From assembly GCA_947629935.1 (NCBI GenBank), contig CANRFQ010000007.1:1-54714 (forward strand): 54,714 nt of DNA, given 5' to 3'. Shown piece after piece: positions 33,930-43,862 of the stretch. Within the stretch, counting starts at the first letter, position 1, and each line of letters opens with the position of its first letter. Source of the DNA: an uncultured Bacilli bacterium. GTDB taxonomy: Bacteria; Bacillota_I; Bacilli_A; RF39; UBA660. Position numbers and translations under genes: made by a program. The notes beneath the pieces were generated by a model. The model saw only the letters and a program-made list of their open reading frames with translations. It ran no database searches and had not been told where the DNA came from.

Positions 33930-34181
33930 TTCTATAACTATTTTCATAGCGGTTTTTTGTTCACCATCAATTTCAATATCATTAAATGATGGAATGACTA
34001 CTATATCATCTCCTCCAGGTGCTAAAAAACCTCGAGCGATGCACACCGCTTTAATTGCTTGATTTAAAGATCCAGCACCAATTGTTTGGATTTCTACGGT
34101 TTTCTTTTCACGAAATATATTAGCAATAGCACCTGCCACTTTACTAGGGTTAGACTTAGTAGATACTTTTAATATTTCCAT
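33921..34181 (-). CDS. spoVS: Stage V sporulation protein S
   Basis: 86 residues, exactly the family length. Nearly invariant sequence: MEILKVSTKSNPSKVAGAIA, QTIGAGSLNQAIKAVCIARG, then an Alba-like fold with FNDIEIDGEQKTAMKIVIEKR. SpoVS is a small nucleic-acid-binding-type protein that affects sporulation and septation in Bacillus; it also occurs in some non-sporulating bacteria. Strong AGGAGG-type ribosome site. Confidence 0.96.
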   Translation of the reverse strand: MEILKVSTKSNPSKVAGAIANIFREKKTVEIQTIGAGSLNQAIKAVCIARGFLAPGGDDIVVIPSFNDIEIDGEQKTAMKIVIEKR

Positions 34182-34241
34182 ATTTCCTCCTTTTTAATTT
34201 ACATTTAACTATATGTAATAAAAAAGGAAAAAAGAACACCG

Positions 34242-35105
34242 CTATTTTTCTTTTTCCCAACGAGCATAGATACCACAAGGTAAAATCAAATTACTATTTG
34301 CCATTTTTATTCCTAACTCATCACTAGAAATATAACCAGGAATCTTTTTATTAATTGTTTTAATTAAAATATTTTCTAATACAGTTTTAGATAGTCCTGT
34401 CGTATAAGAATTAATTAAAAACAAAATACCATCTTCACTAAATATTTCCTGACATAAACTTACTAAATTAAACAAATCTTTTTCAATAGACCAAACTTCT
34501 TTATTGGCACCACGGCCAAAAGAAGGAGGATCCATTAAAATTATGTCATATTGATGACCTCTTCTAATTTCTTTTTTAACAAATTTGACTACATCATCTA
34601 CTAGAAAACGAATTGGTTTATCTTCTAAATGAGAGGATTTAACATTCTCTTTAGCCCATTCCACCATGCCTTTGGAAGAATCCACATGGACAACTTCTGC
34701 TCCCGCCTTTAAAGCAGCAATACTTGCAGCCCCGGTATAAGCAAATAAATTTAAAACTTTAATAGGTCTATTAGCTTGTTTTATTTTTTGCATAATTAAG
34801 TTCCAATTATAAGCTTGTTCGGGAAATAAACCAGTATGTTTAAAACCCATTAATTTCAAATTAAAGGTCAAATCATGATAATGAATTTGCCAAGATGAAT
34901 TTAAAGATTTATTTTTTATATCCCATGATCCTCCCCCTTTATTACTGCGATGATAAATAGCATCTATTTTAACATCAGGTTCGGTATCTTCCCATATAAT
35001 TTGCGGGTCTGGTCTTTTTAAAATAACATCATGCCAAATTTCCGTTTTCATTCCGTTATTCATACCAATTATTTGATATTCTTGAAAATCATCTACCACT
35101 TTCAT
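34242..35105 (-). CDS. rRNA-type SAM-dependent methyltransferase
   Basis: 287 residues. An N-terminal region with repeated beta segments, then a class I methyltransferase domain: LNLFAYTGAASIAALKAGA (motif I, ~118-136), acidic VDSSKG, and MDPPSFGRG (~192-200), the NPPY-like loop. This resembles the COG1092/RlmI-RlmK group acting on 23S rRNA. The PUA-type N-domain of RlmI is not obvious. Target base not assigned. Confidence 0.82.
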   Translation of the reverse strand: MKVVDDFQEYQIIGMNNGMKTEIWHDVILKRPDPQIIWEDTEPDVKIDAIYHRSNKGGGSWDIKNKSLNSSWQIHYHDLTFNLKLMGFKHTGLFPEQAYNWNLIMQKIKQANRPIKVLNLFAYTGAASIAALKAGAEVVHVDSSKGMVEWAKENVKSSHLEDKPIRFLVDDVVKFVKKEIRRGHQYDIILMDPPSFGRGANKEVWSIEKDLFNLVSLCQEIFSEDGILFLINSYTTGLSKTVLENILIKTINKKIPGYISSDELGIKMANSNLILPCGIYARWEKEK

Positions 35106-35176
35106 AATCTCACCTCTTCCATAATATCATGAATATTTTAAACTATATAGAAAAAATTGATGTATTACACCAATTT

Positions 35177-37687
35177 TTATAACTTAAAATCATCAATAAA
35201 ATCATCAATAGTTAATTCGTGAGGTTCCAAATTTAGTTCTTCTTCATTATCCTTTTCTTCATTATTTACCTTTTTCTTGTCTTTTATAAAAGATATTAAA
35301 TCGGCAACTTTAAAGGCCGAATCAATATTATATTTACTAATAGCTGAGCCTGTGGAATTTAGATCCATAATTGGAATATCACTATTTTTTAATATTTTAA
35401 TTTCACTATCCGACTTAATACCGATATCTTCTTTCGAATTTGTCGCAATAGCATAACAAATCTCATAGTTTACTGTTTTCGGTCTTTTCATTAAAGTACT
35501 TCCTCTTTTAGCTCGACTAGCTAGAGTTAACTCCTCATTTTTTACTCTTTTAGCAGTTTTGTTATTAGTGAAAATATCTATATATTGGATATTATTATCA
35601 AGTGAAGAACCATTAATTACCCAGTCATCATCTTTTAAATTAATTCCTTTAACACCACTAGCTTTTACACCAACAAGTGGCACTTCATTAATATTAAATT
35701 TCAAATAGTACCCATTTTTAGTCGTAATTAAGACATTTTCTTGAGCTGGACTGATACTTACCAATTCATCATCTTCTTTAAGCTTAATAGCTGTAAGTGG
35801 TTTAGAGTATCTAGATACTTCAAAATCTTGAACTTTAGTTTTTTTAATTTGCCCATTTTTAGTAAATAAAACAATTTCGTCCTCTTTATTATCAACAACA
35901 TAGGAACCAATAATTTTTTCTTCTTGTTCCATCGGAATCACATTATTAATATGCTTACCTAGTTCTTTCCATTTTGCGTCCACTATGGCATGAACGGGAA
36001 CGTATAAATATCTTCCTAAATTAGTAAACAATAGTAAGGTATCTAAAGTGGTCACTTCATATAAGCTTGTAACATAATCACCAGGTTTCAAAGTAGTTTC
36101 CTCATTGTTACGAGAAGCATATGATTTTAAATTGACTTTTTTTACATATCCTTCATTAGTAACTACTACAACAACATTGTATTCGGGAATCATTGTTTTA
36201 GCATCAAGTTTGATTTCTTCTATCTCTGCCACAATATCGGTTTTACGTGGTTTACTGTATTCCTTTTTAATTTTCTTAAGTTCATCAATAATTACTTTAT
36301 GTAACATTTCTTCACTATCTAAAATACTCTGTAAGAAGGCAATAACTTTTTGTAAATTTTCTAATTCTTTTTCTAATTCTAAAACATCAAGGTTAGTTAA
36401 ACGATATAATTGTAAATCTAATATGGCAGTAGCTTGTTGTTCGGAAAAAGCAAATTCATTGATTAAATTCACTTTAGCATCAGCCTTATTTTTACTTGCT
36501 CTAATAACTCTAATAACATCATCTAAAATTGCTAAAGCTTTGACAAGGCCTTCGGTAATATGCAATTTTCGTGAGGCAAATTCATAATCAAATTTAGTTC
36601 TTCTCGTGACAACTTCTTCTTGGTGAGCGATATAAGCTTTAAGAATAGGAATAATTCCTAGTTGTTTAGGTCTTTTATCAACAATAGCTACCATATTAAA
36701 AGAATATGATATTTGTAAATCCGTATTTTTTAGAAGATAATTAGTAATATTTTGTTTATCAGCTCCGGTTTTTAAATCAATAACAATTCTTAGACCTTCT
36801 TTATCTGATTCATCGCGCACTTCCGCAATTCCATCGATTTTTTTATCTATTCTTATTTCATTGATTTTTCGAACTAATAAAGCTTTATTTACTTCAAACG
36901 GAATCTCACTAATAATAATTTGATCTTTGCCTTTAGTTTTTTCAAATGTATAACGACTGCGAACAATTATTTTACCCTTACCATTTGTATAAGCACTTAA
37001 TAAACCATTTTCCCCATAAATGATACCGCCGGTAGGAAAGTCAGGGCCTTTAACGATTTGCATTATTTCCCCTAGCTTAGTATCCGGTTTTTGAATTAAT
37101 TTAATAGTAGCATCTATTAATTCCCCTAAATTATGAGGCGGAATATTAGTGGCATACCCAGCCGAAATCCCCGTTGCGCCATTTAATAATAGATTAGGGA
37201 AACGACAAGGCATAACAGTTGGTTCTTCGCGGGAATCATCAAAAGTTTTTGCCATTTCCACTGTATCTTTTTCAATGTCTCGTAACATTTCGTTACTGAT
37301 TTTCGATAGTTTAGCTTCGGTATAACGGTAAGCAGCAGGAGGATCCCCATCTATTGAACCATTATTACCTTGAAATTCAATATAGACATTACTCTGTTTC
37401 CAATCCTGGCTCATGCGCACCATCGCATCATAAACAGATGTATCACCATGGGGATGATATTTACCAATAACTTCTCCAACCGTTTGGGCACTCTTAACAA
37501 AACCATGCTCATAGACATTTTTATTTTTATACATAGCATATAAAATACGTCTTTGGACTGGTTTTAAACCATCACGCACATCAGGTATAGCTCTATCTTG
37601 AATAATATATTTGGCATATTTAGAAAATCTATCGCCCATTAAGTCTTCCATAGTATATTCACTAATTCGCTCTAATACGTGTTTCAT
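35177..37687 (-). CDS. parC: DNA topoisomerase IV subunit A
   Basis: 836 residues. ParC-specific rather than GyrA wording: LKPVQRRILYAMY and EFQGNNGSIDGDPPAAYRYTEAKLS; the catalytic Tyr is Y122 in RYTEA. Quinolone-region positions equal to E. coli S80 and E84 are T83 and D87, which are mild natural variants. The C-terminal domain has the beta-pinwheel repeats (VVVVTNEGYVKKV, LFTNLGRYLYVP, VLFTKNGQIKKT). The C-terminal tail is acidic. Works with ParE, encoded far away at 51191-53095. Confidence 0.95.
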   Translation of the reverse strand: MKHVLERISEYTMEDLMGDRFSKYAKYIIQDRAIPDVRDGLKPVQRRILYAMYKNKNVYEHGFVKSAQTVGEVIGKYHPHGDTSVYDAMVRMSQDWKQSNVYIEFQGNNGSIDGDPPAAYRYTEAKLSKISNEMLRDIEKDTVEMAKTFDDSREEPTVMPCRFPNLLLNGATGISAGYATNIPPHNLGELIDATIKLIQKPDTKLGEIMQIVKGPDFPTGGIIYGENGLLSAYTNGKGKIIVRSRYTFEKTKGKDQIIISEIPFEVNKALLVRKINEIRIDKKIDGIAEVRDESDKEGLRIVIDLKTGADKQNITNYLLKNTDLQISYSFNMVAIVDKRPKQLGIIPILKAYIAHQEEVVTRRTKFDYEFASRKLHITEGLVKALAILDDVIRVIRASKNKADAKVNLINEFAFSEQQATAILDLQLYRLTNLDVLELEKELENLQKVIAFLQSILDSEEMLHKVIIDELKKIKKEYSKPRKTDIVAEIEEIKLDAKTMIPEYNVVVVVTNEGYVKKVNLKSYASRNNEETTLKPGDYVTSLYEVTTLDTLLLFTNLGRYLYVPVHAIVDAKWKELGKHINNVIPMEQEEKIIGSYVVDNKEDEIVLFTKNGQIKKTKVQDFEVSRYSKPLTAIKLKEDDELVSISPAQENVLITTKNGYYLKFNINEVPLVGVKASGVKGINLKDDDWVINGSSLDNNIQYIDIFTNNKTAKRVKNEELTLASRAKRGSTLMKRPKTVNYEICYAIATNSKEDIGIKSDSEIKILKNSDIPIMDLNSTGSAISKYNIDSAFKVADLISFIKDKKKVNNEEKDNEEELNLEPHELTIDDFIDDFKL

Positions 37688-37726
37688 ATTCTCACCATTT
37701 TTATTTTAGCACAAAATAAAAATGCA

Positions 37727-37740
37727 AACAAATTTGTTTA
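37727..37740 (-). terminator. Possible terminator hairpin after the SH3-like protein gene
   Basis: A perfect palindrome AAACAAATTTGTTT followed on the minus strand by GCATTTTTATTTT, just past the stop of the secreted protein gene. Confidence 0.45.
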
Positions 37741-37746
37741 CATTTC

Positions 37747-38640
37747 TTAAGCATTTTTAACTGGTTCAACATTTAAATTTTCACATTTAATATACCCAGT
37801 TGTAAAATTTGATTTAATTTTACAATATCCATTTTGAGAAACGTTAAGATATTGCACTTTTCTACCCCTTTTTAAAGTACGTACGTATTCTCTTACTCCA
37901 TCATCTATTTTATAAAAGCTAGAATCTTTATTAACATAACGATATTCTATCTTTTCAGGAGCGGTTTTTACTCTAACTATTTTATGATATAAATAAGTTC
38001 CATCTTCATCATAACAATTTATATAAGTCTTTCCTTCTGACAAAGCTTTAAAACTGGCAGTTTGCTCATCATATTTTAAAATGCTATCATCATCGACAGA
38101 AAATTTATAACAAGATCCTTGTTTTTTGATTTTCGTTTCTTCCCCTACTTTAAGACTCGTACGGCTTAAAGTGAATCTTTGATTGGTTTTTTTAGTTGTT
38201 TTTTGGGATTTATTAGTTTTTTGTGTTTCTTTATAACAATATCCCGTCCATTTTACCGTACAAGTTCGAACTTTTCCTTCATGGGCACAACTTTGGCCTA
38301 CCAAAGCTTTTTGTTTTCCAGTACTACCATTACAATTATCAAAAGTCATTGTAACTTCTCTTGGTAAATTTCCAAACGCCGCATCTCCTATAGGATAATT
38401 TTTCGTAGCTGTCGTTGTGCCACAGGCACGATTACTATTACTTTCCGAACCATCCATATTTTTAAAATCACCAATATTCTCTTGAGCACCCCATGTCAAT
38501 TGATCACTGCCATTATAATAACCACACACTAGTTTATATTGATAATTAGTTTGCACTTTCTTACGGCTATCCGCTTTAACTGGTACGACAATTAAAACAA
38601 ATGCTAGAAAAGCAACTATTACTAAATTGATTTTTTTCAT
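37747..38640 (-). CDS. Secreted protein with C-terminal SH3-like domain
   Basis: 297 residues. A signal peptide (MKKINLVIVAFLAFVLIVVPVKADS, cut near Ala23). Middle part Cys-rich (about nine Cys), with a basic Lys/Thr linker ~140-152. Residues ~160-225 look like a bacterial Ig-like domain (LSRTSLKVGEETKIKKQG, SEGKTYINCYD). The C-terminus (YRYVNKDSSFYKI, RGRKVQYLNVSQNGYCKIKSNFTTGYIKCENL) is an SH3b-like fold, commonly wall-binding. Single gene between parC and priA. Function unknown. Confidence 0.7.
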   Translation of the reverse strand: MKKINLVIVAFLAFVLIVVPVKADSRKKVQTNYQYKLVCGYYNGSDQLTWGAQENIGDFKNMDGSESNSNRACGTTTATKNYPIGDAAFGNLPREVTMTFDNCNGSTGKQKALVGQSCAHEGKVRTCTVKWTGYCYKETQKTNKSQKTTKKTNQRFTLSRTSLKVGEETKIKKQGSCYKFSVDDDSILKYDEQTASFKALSEGKTYINCYDEDGTYLYHKIVRVKTAPEKIEYRYVNKDSSFYKIDDGVREYVRTLKRGRKVQYLNVSQNGYCKIKSNFTTGYIKCENLNVEPVKNA

Positions 38641-38661
38641 TTTTTATTCCCCCTTATAAGC

Positions 38662-38684
38662 AAAAAATCCTTGCAATAAGGATT
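38662..38684 (-). terminator. Terminator between priA and the secreted protein gene
   Basis: 7-bp stem AATCCTT/AAGGATT (38666-38672, 38678-38684), 5-nt loop, T-run on the minus strand; it follows priA. Confidence 0.8.
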
Positions 38685-38751
38685 CTCACTAATTTTTTAT
38701 ATCAACCAATCCCCATTGCTAGAAGCATTGTAGCACTTTTAATGTTATATG

Positions 38752-40938
38752 TCAAATCGACAAAGGGGAAGTATCTATTTCTAAATTTACCTTTTTATTC
38801 ATTATATAAATATTATCTAATTGTTTTAAACAAGCATCTAATTTTGTATCTTTCTTATATTTAATAATTAGTTGAAAACGAAAAATCCCATTTAATCGAA
38901 ATTGATTAGCTGTTGTTGGTCCTAAAACCATTGTTGTTTTTTCTAAATTGTCCGTCAAAAATTTATAAATTTTCTGAGCTTCACTACTGGCTAAATCATA
39001 ATCTTTACTTGCTACTTTTAAACTAGCTAAATAATAATAAGGGGGATAATCTAATTTATGACGATTGAGCATTTCGTAATTATAAAAAGCATTATAGTTA
39101 TTTTCTTGCACAAATTTAAATATTTCATTATCAACATTAAAACTTTGAATAATAACTTCGCCGGCTTTTTCACCTCTTCCCGATCTTCCTGCTGTTTGCG
39201 TAAGTAAACTAAAAGTTCTCTCGCGGGCTTTATAATCGGGCATATTTAATGACAAATCAGCATTAATAACTCCTACTAAAGTAACGTTAGCAAAATCTAG
39301 ACCTTTAGATATCATTTGGGTTCCTAATAAAATGTCATACTTTCCATCTTGAAATTCTTTTAAGATTTTTTCATGAGCACCTTTTTTTGCAGTAGTATCA
39401 ACATCCATGCGAATTACTTTAGCTAAAGGAATCTTTTTCAAAAGTTCTTGTTCTAGTTTTTCCGTTCCCAAGCCATAATAATTTAAAGATTCTTCGTGAC
39501 ATTCTGGACACTTAGTTGGTTTAAATATTGTATAACCACAATAATGACAACGCAAATTATTCGTTGATTTATGATAGGTTAAAGAAATATCACAATGGGG
39601 ACATTTATAAGTATACCCGCAATTTTGACAAGTAATAATTGTCGAATGACCTCTTCTATTTAAAAAAATTATAACTTGCTCATTTTGAGCTAAACATTTT
39701 GTAATCTTATTTATTAAAAGTTCACTAAATATAGGATTTCTTTTTTTCATTTCTTGTTGCATATCAACTAAAGTAATTTTAGGCAAAATAGCCTTATTAA
39801 CTCTTTTAGAAAGAGTTAATATAGTGTATACTCCTTTTTTAGCTCGGGCCATTGTTTCTAGACTAGGTGTAGCACTTCCTAATACTAAAGGAATTTTATT
39901 ATAATGCGAACGAAACAAAGCCATATCTAAAGTATAATAACGAGGCATATTCTCTTGTTTATAACTTTCCGATTGTTCTTCATCAATAATTATAATTCCC
40001 AAATTATTTATTGGGGTAAAAATAGCACTACGAGTACCTACTACCACATCAACTTCATCATTTAAAATCTTTTGATATTCATCATATTTTTCCCCTTCTG
40101 ATAAAGCACTGTGAAATAAAGCCACCTTATTGCCAAAGCGTTCATAAAATCTTTCTACGAGCTGTGTCGTTAAAGTTATTTCTGGCACTAATAATAAAGC
40201 TCTTTTTTGATTTTTTATTACTTCTTTTATTAAATGAATATAAACTTCTGTTTTACCACTACCTGTTACCCCATGCAATAAAAATGTTTCTTCTTTATTT
40301 AATGAATTTTTAACTCTATCAAAAACCTCTTGTTGTTCTTTTGTTAAAGGATTATCATCTATTATTTTTTTATTAATGTTTATTCTGTATTGTTTTTCTT
40401 TTTCTTCTTTTACAATATTGCGGGCTAATAATGTTTGTAAACTACTTGAATTAATTTCTTTTTTTAAAATTTTAGATTCTAATTGCAAACGCTTTAAAAT
40501 AGCTATTTGTTTGACACTTTTTTTATTTTCGTTGATATATTTATTTACATCGGCCTTTTCATTAAGAGAAATATAGCTAGTCTCAAGATCATATTTACTT
40601 TTTTGATTTTTAATTTTTAAAGAAGACGGAAGCATAGTTTGATAAGCACCAATTAATGAACACAAAGTTTTTTCTTTTAAATAAACTCCTAATTCTAATA
40701 GTTCCTGATTTAAAACTAAGTGCGGATCTTCAATAACTGAAACTTCTTTTAATTTAGATATATCTCCTTGAAAATGATTTGACATGTCTATGACAAAACC
40801 ATTTACATATGTATGACCAAAAGGCACTTTTACTTTCATACCAACTTTTAAAGTATTCTTTATTTTATCAGCTACTTTATAAGTAAAAGTTTTATCTAAA
40901 GCTTTTACATTATATTCAACTAAAACATTGGCATACAT
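38752..40938 (-). CDS. priA: Primosomal protein N' (replication restart helicase)
   Basis: 728 residues. N-terminal DNA-binding domain (FTYKVADKIKNTLKVGMKVKVPFG), helicase Walker A GVTGSGKTEV (~residues 223-232), DEEQ box (IIIDEEQSESY), a zinc-binding module with CQNCGYTYKCPHCD, CHYCGYTIF, CPEC, and the helicase C-domain ending TQTAGRSGRGEKAGEVIIQSF. It reloads the replication fork at stalled sites. Full length. Confidence 0.97.
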   Translation of the reverse strand: MYANVLVEYNVKALDKTFTYKVADKIKNTLKVGMKVKVPFGHTYVNGFVIDMSNHFQGDISKLKEVSVIEDPHLVLNQELLELGVYLKEKTLCSLIGAYQTMLPSSLKIKNQKSKYDLETSYISLNEKADVNKYINENKKSVKQIAILKRLQLESKILKKEINSSSLQTLLARNIVKEEKEKQYRININKKIIDDNPLTKEQQEVFDRVKNSLNKEETFLLHGVTGSGKTEVYIHLIKEVIKNQKRALLLVPEITLTTQLVERFYERFGNKVALFHSALSEGEKYDEYQKILNDEVDVVVGTRSAIFTPINNLGIIIIDEEQSESYKQENMPRYYTLDMALFRSHYNKIPLVLGSATPSLETMARAKKGVYTILTLSKRVNKAILPKITLVDMQQEMKKRNPIFSELLINKITKCLAQNEQVIIFLNRRGHSTIITCQNCGYTYKCPHCDISLTYHKSTNNLRCHYCGYTIFKPTKCPECHEESLNYYGLGTEKLEQELLKKIPLAKVIRMDVDTTAKKGAHEKILKEFQDGKYDILLGTQMISKGLDFANVTLVGVINADLSLNMPDYKARERTFSLLTQTAGRSGRGEKAGEVIIQSFNVDNEIFKFVQENNYNAFYNYEMLNRHKLDYPPYYYLASLKVASKDYDLASSEAQKIYKFLTDNLEKTTMVLGPTTANQFRLNGIFRFQLIIKYKKDTKLDACLKQLDNIYIMNKKVNLEIDTSPLSI

Positions 40939-40956
40939 ATTCTCTACCTCCTATTA

Positions 40957-40987
40957 TGAAAAAAGAAGAATTATTTTGCTTCTTCTT
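40957..40987 (-). terminator. Hairpin at the end of rny
   Basis: 8-bp stem AAGAAGAA/TTCTTCTT (40963-40970, 40980-40987) spanning the rny stop, followed by T residues on the minus strand. It would attenuate, not fully block, read-through into priA (33-base gap). Confidence 0.6.
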
Positions 40988-42524
40988 GTACTCTTGTTTC
41001 TCTTATAACATTAATTTTAATAGTACCAGGATATTGCATTTCTTCTTCAATTTTTGTTTTAATATCTCTTGCAATTTTATAACTTTCTTTATCATCGACT
41101 TCATCGGGTTTAACAATAACTCGTAGTTCCCGTCCTGCTTGCATAGCATAAGTTTTTTCTACACCTTCAAAAGAATTTCCAATTTCTTCTAATTGTTCAA
41201 GACGTTTAATATAATTTTCTAAAGAATCATTACGAGCCCCAGGACGAGCCGCCGATAAAGTATCGGCTACTTGCACTAATATCGAAATAACGGAATTTGG
41301 TTCCACATCGCCATGATGAGAAGAAATAGCATTAATAACTGTTTTATCTTCATGATATTTTTTAGCAATAGTCTCACCAATTTCTACATGACTTCCTTCA
41401 ATTTCAAAATCAATAGCTTTACCAATATCATGTAAAAGACCAGCTCGTTTCGCTAAAGCTACATTCTCTCCTAATTCACTTGCCATTAAACCAGTTAAAT
41501 GGGCAACTTCTTTCGAATGTTGTAAAGCGTTTTGACCATAACTAGTTCGAAAATGTAATTTGCCAATTAGATTAACTAAATCTGGATCTACTTTAGTAAG
41601 CCCTAATTCAAATACTGCTTCATTACCTATTTCGGTAATTTTTGTATTCATATCATTAGTTACTTTTTCATAAACTTCTTCAATTCTTGTAGGATGAATA
41701 CGTCCATCTTTAATTAAAGTTTCAATGGTTATTTTTGCCATTTCTCTTCTTAATGGGTCAAAAGATGATATTACTATCGCTTCCGGAGTATCATCAATAA
41801 TTAAATCAACACCAGTAACAGCTTCAATAGACCTAATATTACGGCCTTCACGACCAATCAAGCGGCCTTTCATTTCATCATTAGGTAGCTCAATTGTACT
41901 AACAGTTTGTTCACTTGTAACATCATTAGCATATCTTTGCATACTACCTACAATTAATTGTTTAGCTTTTTCATGAGCCTCTAATTTTGCCTTAGCTTCT
42001 TCTTCTTTGATATAATTAGCTATTTCTTTAGCCATTGTATCTTCGACTCTTTTCATGATTAAATCATGAGCTTTTTCTTTAGAAAATTTGGATATCTTTT
42101 CTAATTCTTGCATTTGTTCTTTTAAAAGTTCATCCATTTTAACTTCTTTTTCTTGCAATTCTTTTTGTTTAGCTAATAAATTATTATCTTTTTGATCAAG
42201 TAAGGCATCACGATTTTGAAGCATTTCTTCTCTTTTATCAAGATTAGCTTCTCTTTGCATTAACTTGTCTTCATTTAAAGAAATTTCTTGTTTTTTCTCT
42301 TTAATTTCTTTTTCAGTTTCTTGTTTTAAACGATAAGATTCTTCTTTTAATTCTAAAATTGTATCACGTTTATGTTTTTCAGCTTCTTTTTTTGCATCTT
42401 GCAAATATTTATTAGCTTTACTTTCAGCTCTACTATTTTTAATAAAAACAGTAAGCGTTACAAGCCCTGAACCCGATAAAATTCCAATCAAAAGAGTTAT
42501 AATGGGGGTTGTAAATATTCCCAT
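40971..42524 (-). CDS. rny: Ribonuclease Y
   Basis: 517 residues. N-terminal membrane helix (~8-28), a long Glu/Lys coiled coil (~30-190), a KH domain with GRLIGREGRNIRSIE (~218-232) and an HD domain with HSKEV ... LLHDIGKAID (~340-380). RNase Y starts mRNA decay at the membrane and is the main endonuclease of Firmicutes lacking RNase E. Follows recA as in Bacillus (where pbpX intervenes). Confidence 0.97.
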   Translation of the reverse strand: MGIFTTPIITLLIGILSGSGLVTLTVFIKNSRAESKANKYLQDAKKEAEKHKRDTILELKEESYRLKQETEKEIKEKKQEISLNEDKLMQREANLDKREEMLQNRDALLDQKDNNLLAKQKELQEKEVKMDELLKEQMQELEKISKFSKEKAHDLIMKRVEDTMAKEIANYIKEEEAKAKLEAHEKAKQLIVGSMQRYANDVTSEQTVSTIELPNDEMKGRLIGREGRNIRSIEAVTGVDLIIDDTPEAIVISSFDPLRREMAKITIETLIKDGRIHPTRIEEVYEKVTNDMNTKITEIGNEAVFELGLTKVDPDLVNLIGKLHFRTSYGQNALQHSKEVAHLTGLMASELGENVALAKRAGLLHDIGKAIDFEIEGSHVEIGETIAKKYHEDKTVINAISSHHGDVEPNSVISILVQVADTLSAARPGARNDSLENYIKRLEQLEEIGNSFEGVEKTYAMQAGRELRVIVKPDEVDDKESYKIARDIKTKIEEEMQYPGTIKINVIRETRVQEEAK

Positions 42525-42614
42525 ATTTCCTCCTTATTTTTTATTTATAAACATTCATTTTTAATAAACATCTACATTTTAATTATAAAATTATTTTAAA
42601 TATTTAGCAAGCAA

Positions 42615-42647
42615 TATTTTAAAAGGTCAGAGTTAACCTCTAACCTT
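42615..42647 (-). terminator. Terminator overlapping the recA stop
   Basis: 10-bp stem with one G-T pair (42623-42632, 42638-42647), 5-nt loop and T-run on the minus strand. The recA stop codon is inside it. Confidence 0.8.
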
Positions 42648-43668
42648 CTTGTTTTGTTTGCTTCTTCGAAATTCCATAATGTTCTCGAACTTTAGCTTCT
42701 ATTTCATCACATAAATCTGGATTTTCTTTTAAGAATATTTTAGTATTTTCTTTACCTTGCCCAATTTTATTTCCGTTATAAGCATACCAAGCTCCACTTT
42801 TTTCAACAATATCTACAGCACTGGCTAAATCAATAATTTCGCTTTCTTTTGATACACCTTCACCATACATAATATCTACACTAGCTGTTTTAAAAGGTGG
42901 AGCTACTTTATTTTTAACTACTTTAATATTAGTTCTATTACCTATTACTTGATCTCCTTGTTTTATTTGTTCAGCCCTTCTAATATCTAAACGAATAGTA
43001 GAATAAAATTTTAAAGCTCTTCCTCCTGGAGTAGTTTCCGGATTGCCAAATAAAACGCCCACTTTTTCACGTAATTGATTAATAAAAATGGCTGTAGTCT
43101 TAGTTTTATTTATTGTTCCTGATAATTTTCTTAAAGCTTGAGACATCAAACGTGCCTGTAAACCAACATGAGAATCGCCCATTTCTCCTTCAATTTCTGC
43201 TTGGGGAACTAAAGCTGCAACCGAGTCTATAACTACAATGTTAACTGCTTCACTACGAACTAAAGCCTCACATATTTCCAAAGCCTGTTCACCAGTATCT
43301 GGTTGAGATAATAATAATTCATTAATATTAACTCCTAAAGCTTTAGCATAAACGGGATCAAGAGCATGTTCGGCATCAATAAATGCCGCTCTTCCTCCTT
43401 CTTTTTGAACTTCAGCAATAGCTTGTAAAGCAAAAGTTGTCTTACCTGATGATTCTGGACCATATATTTCAATAATTCGTCCCTTTGGAAAACCGCCTAC
43501 TCCTAAAGCAATATCTAAGGAAATTGAACCCGTAGACGTCACATCAATTTCTAAATGTTCATCACCACCAAGTTTCATGATGGCTCCTTTTCCAAATTGT
43601 TTTTCAATATCAGCCAATACTTGTTCTAAGGCCTTATCTTTATCTTTATTATCTTTTGTAACTTTCAT
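42640..43668 (-). CDS. recA: Recombinase RecA
   Basis: 342 residues. Walker [10 protein letters not shown] (~residues 70-78), Walker [12 protein letters not shown], loop L2 [17 protein letters not shown], plus the C-terminal acidic/basic tail. It forms the recombination filament and triggers LexA self-cleavage. Promoter and LexA-like box at 43703-43753. Confidence 0.99.
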   Translation of the reverse strand: MKVTKDNKDKDKALEQVLADIEKQFGKGAIMKLGGDEHLEIDVTSTGSISLDIALGVGGFPKGRIIEIYGPESSGKTTFALQAIAEVQKEGGRAAFIDAEHALDPVYAKALGVNINELLLSQPDTGEQALEICEALVRSEAVNIVVIDSVAALVPQAEIEGEMGDSHVGLQARLMSQALRKLSGTINKTKTTAIFINQLREKVGVLFGNPETTPGGRALKFYSTIRLDIRRAEQIKQGDQVIGNRTNIKVVKNKVAPPFKTASVDIMYGEGVSKESEIIDLASAVDIVEKSGAWYAYNGNKIGQGKENTKIFLKENPDLCDEIEAKVREHYGISKKQTKQEG

Positions 43669-43702
43669 GTTTTTCTCCTTTTATATTTATCTTTACAAAT
43701 TA

Positions 43703-43753
43703 ATTTTAATATACTACTTTAATTTTGTCAACATTTTTTAAAACATTTGTTTG
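43703..43753 (-). promoter_or_regulatory. recA promoter with a LexA (SOS) box
   Basis: -35 TTGACA (43726-43731), 17-bp spacer, -10 TAAAAT (43703-43708), minus strand. Just upstream, CAAACAAATGTTTT (43740-43753) matches the Gram-positive SOS box CGAACRNRYGTTYG at 12 of 14 positions, including the two half-sites. Confidence 0.7.
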
Positions 43754-43824
43754 TGTTTGGTGTTTCATCTTACTCTCTATATAATATATTATCCCTTTTT
43801 AAAGCATTTCCTTTTTTTATTTTC

Positions 43825-43862
43825 AATTAAAAAAAGATAGTTAAAATTTTATTCTATCTTTT
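43825..43862 (-). terminator. Terminator overlapping the glyQS stop
   Basis: 9-bp stem AAAAGATAG/CTATCTTTT (43832-43840, 43854-43862) around the glyQS stop codon; T-run follows on the minus strand. Confidence 0.8.

Noticed and set aside
35177-37687. ParC T83/D87 as quinolone resistance
   Set aside because: Thr and Asp at these positions are common wild-type states in related topoisomerases, so no resistance is claimed.
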